Part shown: positions 59,694-64,000 of the stretch, piece after piece
Layout: the number at the start of each line of letters is the position of its first letter
Position numbering within the stretch: the stretch's first letter is position 1
DNA from: Nonomuraea typhae
GTDB taxonomy: Bacteria; Actinomycetota; Actinomycetes; Streptosporangiales; Streptosporangiaceae
Direction: 5' to 3'
DNA: 64,000 nt
Assembly (NCBI RefSeq): GCF_009760925.1
Contig: NZ_VRLV01000001.1
Location: 248,001 to 312,000, forward strand
The notes under the pieces: generated by a model
Seen by the model: only the letters and a program-made list of their open reading frames with translations
The model's database searches: none
What the model was told of the DNA's origin: nothing
Position numbers and translations under genes: made by a program

Positions 59694-61186
59694 CCCAGCC
59701 GCAGCGCCAGGAAGAAGTCGACCCGGTCCTCCAGCCGTGACAGGTCGCGGCCGGTGAGGTCCTGGATGCGCTGAATGCGGTAACGCAGCGTGTTGACGTG
59801 CACGTGGAGGAGTTCCGCGCACTTGGTCCACGAGCCGGAGCACTGCAGGAACGCCTCCAGCGTCCGCACCAGGTCCGCCCGGTGCACCTGGTCGTAGGAG
59901 CGCAGCGGGTCGAGCAGCCGCACCCGGAACATGTGGCGCACGTCGTCGGGCACCGAGGCCAGCAGCAACACGTGCGTGGCCAGCTCGTCGTGCCCGACGA
60001 CCGCGTCCGGCTCCGCCCTGCCCTCGGCCATCCGCCGGGCGTAGCGGGCCTCCTCGACCGCGCCGCGCAGCCCCTCGACCTGCGCCTGCCCGCTCACCCC
60101 GACCGTCAGCCTGCTCCCGGCCAGCCCCGGGGCGAGGGCGTGTACGGCGTGGCGGACCCGGCCGGTGACGTCCTCGTCGCAGGCGGGCACCAGGGCGATC
60201 GTCTCGTCCTCGGCCACCCCGATCACGGGACGCAGGCCGTACAGGATCTCCTTGACGACCACGCGCAGCTCGCCGGGGCGCAGGCCGCCACCGGCCGCGG
60301 CGGCGACGGCGACGTAGCCGGGCGCCTCCGCCAGGCCGGTGACCTGCAGGCGGGGCAGGATGTCGCTGGGCCGGCCCTCGCTGAGCACGAGGCGGACCAG
60401 TTCCTGGCCGATGCGGCCCTCGGGGCTGAGCCGGTCGTCCAGGCGCATGCGTTCCATGGCGGCCACGGCCGCCAGCTCTGCGGCCAGCGCCAGCCGTTCC
60501 TCCGGCCAGTCGTCCATGGAGCCTTCGACGACGACGAACCAGTCGGCCACCCGCGAGGTCGTCTGCTCGTCCACGGGGAAGATCGTGTACCCGGAGCGCA
60601 CGCAGGGCAGCCGCTTGGCCGTCAGGAACGCCCTGGCCAGCATCGGCGCCTCGGCGGGCGGGCGGGCGCCGGCGACGGCCCGGCCGGAGGCGGTCAGCAC
60701 CCAGCCGCGCATGCCCAGGTCGCGCCCGATCATCTCCAGCACCGGGTCCAGCCCGGCGCCCGAGACGAGCCGGCGGTGCCGGTCGAGCACGGCCTTGACG
60801 TCGGAGGCCCGCTCCCCGGACAGGCGGCGCACGATGTGCTCGGTCACCTCGGCGAAGCCGAGCGCCCGCGGCACGTGGAAGAGCGGCACCCGGTGCTTCC
60901 TGCACGCGGCCACCAGGTCGGGCGGCAGGTCGCCGGCGGAGGCCGCCTCGCAGGCGCCGAGCCCCGAGACCCCGGCGGCGGCCAGCGCCGCCACGAACGT
61001 CTCGCTGTCCTCAGAGGTCTGGCGCCAGATCAGCCCGGTCAGCACCAGCTCGCCCCCGCTGAGGTAGCGGCCGGGATCGAGCATGTCGGTGGTGACGACC
61101 CAGCGCAACGGGCGGTCCAGGTCGTCGTGCCCGACCACGGTCGACAGACCCAGCTCCGGCATGTCCGGCAGCGCGTTGAGTCGCAT
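59690..61186 (-). CDS. pucR: PucR family purine catabolism regulator
   Basis: A 498-residue regulator with an N-terminal PucR domain (about residues 5-120, STVVGHDDLDRPLRWVVTTDM), a GGDEF-like middle region and a C-terminal HTH (ELLHVHVNTLRYRIQRIQDLTGRDLSRLEDRVDFFLAL). The layout is that of Bacillus PucR, which senses allantoin-type products. The ATG at 61186 is chosen because the frame upstream shows no PucR similarity. It is divergent from the uricase operon and its likely activator. Confidence 0.9.
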   Translation of the reverse strand: MRLNALPDMPELGLSTVVGHDDLDRPLRWVVTTDMLDPGRYLSGGELVLTGLIWRQTSEDSETFVAALAAAGVSGLGACEAASAGDLPPDLVAACRKHRVPLFHVPRALGFAEVTEHIVRRLSGERASDVKAVLDRHRRLVSGAGLDPVLEMIGRDLGMRGWVLTASGRAVAGARPPAEAPMLARAFLTAKRLPCVRSGYTIFPVDEQTTSRVADWFVVVEGSMDDWPEERLALAAELAAVAAMERMRLDDRLSPEGRIGQELVRLVLSEGRPSDILPRLQVTGLAEAPGYVAVAAAAGGGLRPGELRVVVKEILYGLRPVIGVAEDETIALVPACDEDVTGRVRHAVHALAPGLAGSRLTVGVSGQAQVEGLRGAVEEARYARRMAEGRAEPDAVVGHDELATHVLLLASVPDDVRHMFRVRLLDPLRSYDQVHRADLVRTLEAFLQCSGSWTKCAELLHVHVNTLRYRIQRIQDLTGRDLSRLEDRVDFFLALRLG

Positions 61187-61248
61187 GCACGGACAGTACC
61201 CGCCGTCACCCTCCGTACGTACTTGGAGCATGACACGAAAAGTCCTGA

Positions 61249-61260
61249 CCAACCCGTTGG
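61249..61260. promoter_or_regulatory. CCAACCCGTTGG palindrome in uricase operon promoter
   Basis: A 12-base palindrome (CCAAC-CC-GTTGG) is 58 bases upstream of the OHCU decarboxylase start and 63 bases from the pucR start. It is the most symmetrical element in this divergent gap and a candidate PucR site. Confidence 0.45.
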
Positions 61261-61317
61261 CCAGTTCGGAGTTCTTGCGGATGGACCGGGCACGACGGCC
61301 ATGTGTGTACTTCTGAC

Positions 61318-61815
61318 ATGCCGAACCTGCAGACCGTGGCCGGGCTGGCCGACTTCAACGCCCTCAGCCCGGCCGACGCCGAGCGCCAGCTGATGGCCTG
61401 CTGCGCCTCGCGGGCCTTCGCCGGGGCCGTGGCCGCGCTCCGGCCGCACCGGGACCTGGCCCAGCTCACCGCCACCGCCGACACCGCGGTGCGCGCGCTG
61501 GACTGGCCCGACGTGCTGGAGGCGCTGTCCGCGCACCCCCGGATCGGCGAGCGCGGCACCGAGAAGTGGTCCCGCCAGGAGCAGGCCGGCGTCGGCGACG
61601 AGGTGCTGGAGGAGCTCGCCGCGGGCAACCGCGCCTACGAGGACAGGTTCGGCCACGTGTACCTGATCTGCGCGACCGGGCTGACCGGCCGCCAGATGCT
61701 CGACCGCCTCAACGAGCGCCTGCTCAACGACGAGGAGGCGGAGCGCCGCGCGGTACGCGACGAACTGGCCAAGATCACCCGGCTGCGCATGGCCAAGCTG
61801 GTGGGCCTGGCATGA
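61318..61815 (+). CDS. OHCU decarboxylase
   Basis: A 165-residue enzyme converting 2-oxo-4-hydroxy-4-carboxy-5-ureidoimidazoline into (S)-allantoin, the third step after uricase. The catalytic histidine is in SAHPRIGE and the conserved SRQEQAGV and NRAYEDRFGHVYLICATG blocks are present. The ATG at 61318 is chosen over an upstream in-frame ATG at 61303. Its stop overlaps the HIU hydrolase ATG (ATGA). Confidence 0.92.
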   Translation: MPNLQTVAGLADFNALSPADAERQLMACCASRAFAGAVAALRPHRDLAQLTATADTAVRALDWPDVLEALSAHPRIGERGTEKWSRQEQAGVGDEVLEELAAGNRAYEDRFGHVYLICATGLTGRQMLDRLNERLLNDEEAERRAVRDELAKITRLRMAKLVGLA

Positions 61816-62105
61816 GCTTCTCCACCCACATCCTGAACGCCGCGACGGGCCGCCCGGCCGCGGGCGTCGCCGTACGGCTGGAGCGGGACGGCACGGTCGT
61901 GGCCGAGGGCCGCACCGACGACGACGGCCGGATCAAGGGCTGGAACCCCGGCCGGGGCGTGCACCGCGTCGTCTTCGACACCGGCGGCTTGAGCACCTTC
62001 TACCCCGAGGTGGTCATCGCCTTCACCGTCGACGACCCGGACCAGCACTACCACGTCCCGCTCCTGCTCAGCCCGTTCGCGTACTCCACCTATCGAGGGA
62101 GCTAG
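61812..62105 (+). CDS. uraH: 5-hydroxyisourate hydrolase
   Basis: A 97-residue transthyretin-like enzyme that hydrolyses 5-hydroxyisourate, the product of uricase. Conserved residues include the N-terminal STHILNAATGRPA with catalytic His, the HYHVPLLLSPF block and the C-terminal YSTYRGS. It overlaps OHCU decarboxylase and directly abuts the uricase start. Confidence 0.93.
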   Translation: MSFSTHILNAATGRPAAGVAVRLERDGTVVAEGRTDDDGRIKGWNPGRGVHRVVFDTGGLSTFYPEVVIAFTVDDPDQHYHVPLLLSPFAYSTYRGS

Positions 62106-62981
62106 ATGCCAGTCATCCTCGGGCCCAACCGCTACGGGAAGGCGGAGACCAGGCTCGTCCGGGTCGTGCGGGACGGCGGTGTCCACCACATCAAGGACGT
62201 CAACGTCAGTTCCGCGCTCTCCGGCGACATGGAAGACGTCCACCTGACCGGCAGCAACGCGGCCGTCCTCCCGACCGACACGCAGAAGAACACCGCCTTC
62301 GCCTTCGCCAAGAGGTTCGGCGTCGACCAGATCGAGGACTTCGCCCTCCTGCTGGCCCGGCACTACGTCGGCAACCGGCCCACGATCCACCACGCCCGCG
62401 TGGAGATCGAGGAGTACTCCTGGCGCCGCATCCCCGTCGCCGGCGACCGGCAGCACTCGTTCGTCCGCGAGGGCCAGGAGGTGCGCACCTGCGTCGTGCA
62501 CCACGACCGCGACGGCCGCACCACGATCGTCTCCGGCCTGCGCGACCTGGTCGTCCTGAACTCGACCGGCTCGGAGTTCCACGGCTACATCGAGGACGAG
62601 TACACCACCCTGCGGCCGACCACCGACCGCATCCTCGCCACCGCCGTCTCCGCCCAGTGGCGGCACTCGGGCCTTTCCTCCTCCTTCGGCAAGTCCTATA
62701 CCGAGGTACGGCGGTGCCTGCTGGAAGCCTTCGCCGAGACCCACAGCCTCTCCCTCCAGCAGACCCTCTACGCCATGGGCGAGCGCGTGCTCACCGCCTG
62801 CGAGGAGGTCTGCGAGATCAGGTTCGCGATGCCGAACAAGCACCATTTCCTGGTGGATCTGGCGCCGTTCGGCCTCGACAACGACAACGAGGTCTACTAC
62901 GCGGCCGACCGCCCCTACGGGCTGATCGAAGGCGCCGTCCTGCGCGACGACGCCCCGGACGCCGCCTTCGCCTGGGAGTAG
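62106..62981 (+). CDS. uaZ: Urate oxidase (uricase)
   Basis: A 291-residue cofactor-free oxidase turning urate into 5-hydroxyisourate and hydrogen peroxide. Two T-fold domains are visible; the catalytic Thr/Lys pair is in PTDTQKNTAFAFAK, and LRPTTDRILATAVSAQW and MPNKHHFLVDLAPFG are typical. It is the third gene of the operon, one base after uraH. Confidence 0.94.
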   Translation: MPVILGPNRYGKAETRLVRVVRDGGVHHIKDVNVSSALSGDMEDVHLTGSNAAVLPTDTQKNTAFAFAKRFGVDQIEDFALLLARHYVGNRPTIHHARVEIEEYSWRRIPVAGDRQHSFVREGQEVRTCVVHHDRDGRTTIVSGLRDLVVLNSTGSEFHGYIEDEYTTLRPTTDRILATAVSAQWRHSGLSSSFGKSYTEVRRCLLEAFAETHSLSLQQTLYAMGERVLTACEEVCEIRFAMPNKHHFLVDLAPFGLDNDNEVYYAADRPYGLIEGAVLRDDAPDAAFAWE

Positions 62982-62983
62982 TG

Positions 62984-63844
62984 ATGGAGTTCTTGCGGCC
63001 CACGACGTGGGCGGAGGCGCTGGCCGCCAAGGCGGTCCGGCCGGAGGCGGTGCCCATTCAGGGAGGCACCGACGTGATGGTGGAGATCAACTTCGACGTG
63101 CACCGGCCGCCGGCCCTGCTCGACCTCAACCAGGTCGCCGAGCTGGCCACCTGGTCGCGGGAGGGCGACACCTACCGGGTGGGGGCTGGCCTGCCGTACG
63201 TGACGATCATCGAGGAGCTCGGCGGGGTGCTGCCGGGGCTCGCGCAGGCCGCGCGGACGGTCGGCTCGCCGCAGATCCGCAACCGGGGCACGGTCGGGGG
63301 CAACCTCGGCGCGGCCTCGCCGGCGGGCGACAGCCATCCGCCGCTGCTGGCCGCCGGGGCCGCCGTCGAGGTGGAGTCGCGCGAGCGCGGGGTGCGGATG
63401 ATCCCGGCGCACGAGTTCTACCTGGGCGTGAAGCGCAGCGCGCTGCAGGCGGACGAGCTGATCCGGGCGGTGCACGTGGAGGCGGCGGGCGGGCCGCAGT
63501 ACTTCTCCAAGGTCGGCACCCGCAACGCCATGGTCATCGCGGTGTGCTCGTTCGCGCTCGCGCTGCACCCGCGCGAGCGGCGGGTGGGCACCGGCATCGG
63601 CTCGGCCGCCCCGACGCCCCGGCGGGCGCTGGAGGCCGAGGACTTCCTGGCGCACGAGCTGGACTGGGACGCCCGGCTGGACAGCGCGCTGCTCAAGCGG
63701 TTCGGGGAGCTGTGCGCGCAGGCCGCCTCGCCGATCGACGACGTGCGCGGCACCGCCGACTACCGCAGGCACGCCATCGCCGTGATGGCCCGCCGCACGC
63801 TCACCTGGGCGTGGAACGACTACCGGAAAGTGAGGGCCGCCTGA
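62984..63844 (+). CDS. Xanthine dehydrogenase FAD-binding subunit
   Basis: A 286-residue FAD subunit of the molybdenum hydroxylase family. FAD-binding motifs are AVPIQGGTDVMVEI near 27 and GTVGGNLGAASPAGDSHPPLLAAGAAV near 100. In XDH it carries electrons between the Fe-S and NAD sites. The gene is 2 bases after uricase and overlaps the Fe-S subunit gene (TGATG), so the complex converts xanthine to the urate used by the neighbouring enzymes. Confidence 0.9.
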   Translation: MEFLRPTTWAEALAAKAVRPEAVPIQGGTDVMVEINFDVHRPPALLDLNQVAELATWSREGDTYRVGAGLPYVTIIEELGGVLPGLAQAARTVGSPQIRNRGTVGGNLGAASPAGDSHPPLLAAGAAVEVESRERGVRMIPAHEFYLGVKRSALQADELIRAVHVEAAGGPQYFSKVGTRNAMVIAVCSFALALHPRERRVGTGIGSAAPTPRRALEAEDFLAHELDWDARLDSALLKRFGELCAQAASPIDDVRGTADYRRHAIAVMARRTLTWAWNDYRKVRAA

Positions 63845-64000
63845 TGCGCGTCACCTTCACCGTGAACGGGCGCGAAGAGTCCGTGGACGACGTATGGGCG
63901 GGGGAGAGCCTGCTCTACGTGCTGCGTGAGCGGGTCGGGCTGCCCGGCTCCAAGAACGCCTGCGAGCAGGGCGAGTGCGGTTCGTGCACCGTCTACCTGG
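63844..64000 (+). CDS. Xanthine dehydrogenase 2Fe-2S subunit (3' partial)
   Basis: The first 52 residues of a [2Fe-2S] ferredoxin-type subunit are present (VTFTVNGREESVDDVWAGES, then NACEQGECGSCTVYL with three of the first-cluster cysteines). The gene runs off the window. The Mo-binding subunit would be expected downstream. Confidence 0.88.
   Translation, partial: MRVTFTVNGREESVDDVWAGESLLYVLRERVGLPGSKNACEQGECGSCTVYL

Overview
This is a 64 kb stretch of very high-GC DNA (about 70% or more by eye) with strong third-position GC bias, frequent GTG starts, many ATGA/GTGA overlaps and few long gaps. Gene content points to a filamentous actinomycete, most likely Streptosporangiaceae-like (Nonomuraea or a relative): a MacS-type kinase with its NarL-type regulator, TIGR03086 and DUF4328 proteins, an HTH/Clp-N regulator, a DasR-type operator, PucR, IclR and MocR regulators, and mycelial secreted proteins. 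The genus is an inference. No rRNA, tRNA, CRISPR array, insertion sequence or phage gene was seen. Most of the window is ordinary chromosome.

Layout. 1-12.5 kb: partial acyltransferase, MarR regulator, homocysteine methyltransferase, a sulfatase with a promoter-operator palindrome, a VIT/VWA protein co-transcribed with a MerR regulator and divergent from a Dps ferritin, a large KAP-type NTPase, a PhoX-like protein and a broken DUF4328 gene. 12.5-19.8 kb: CopC-like copper protein, membrane protein, two tandem-repeat patches (34 bp and 26 bp units), D-Ala-D-Ala carboxypeptidase, a secreted beta-helix protein with a Thr-Pro linker, a secreted nuclease-like protein and an azoreductase behind paired palindromes. 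19.8-25.9 kb: a MatC-type carrier, FAD/Fe-S dehydrogenase and class V aminotransferase, divergent from an IclR regulator; probably a glyoxylate/2-hydroxyacid island. 25.9-33.5 kb: MarR-GNAT, lactonase, DMFase-like lipoprotein, Clp-N regulator, glycerol kinase and phosphofructokinase diverging around a DasR-type site, and an MHYT sensor.

33.6-43 kb: a two-component pair split by a Uma2 nuclease gene, ThiI, DAHP synthase behind a transcription attenuator whose leader peptide contains Phe-Leu-Phe-Trp-Tyr, a molybdopterin oxidoreductase, and a LytS/LytT pair fused by overlaps to a small membrane protein and a sodium:solute symporter. 43-49.7 kb: IRED-like reductase with TetR, ECF sigma factor and membrane partner, orphan sensor domain, DoxX protein, and a PaiB/MocR divergent pair.

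49.7-64 kb is a nitrogen-scavenging region. A YtcJ-like amidohydrolase, a frameshifted MFS transporter and a divergent two-gene urease (UreAB fusion plus UreC without the flap cysteine, no accessory genes here) face a CdaR/PucR-type regulator. After a LacI regulator, endonuclease IV and two secreted proteins, a second PucR regulator faces OHCU decarboxylase, HIU hydrolase, uricase and xanthine dehydrogenase genes, the last cut by the window edge. Together these would turn xanthine into allantoin and release ammonia from urea-like products.
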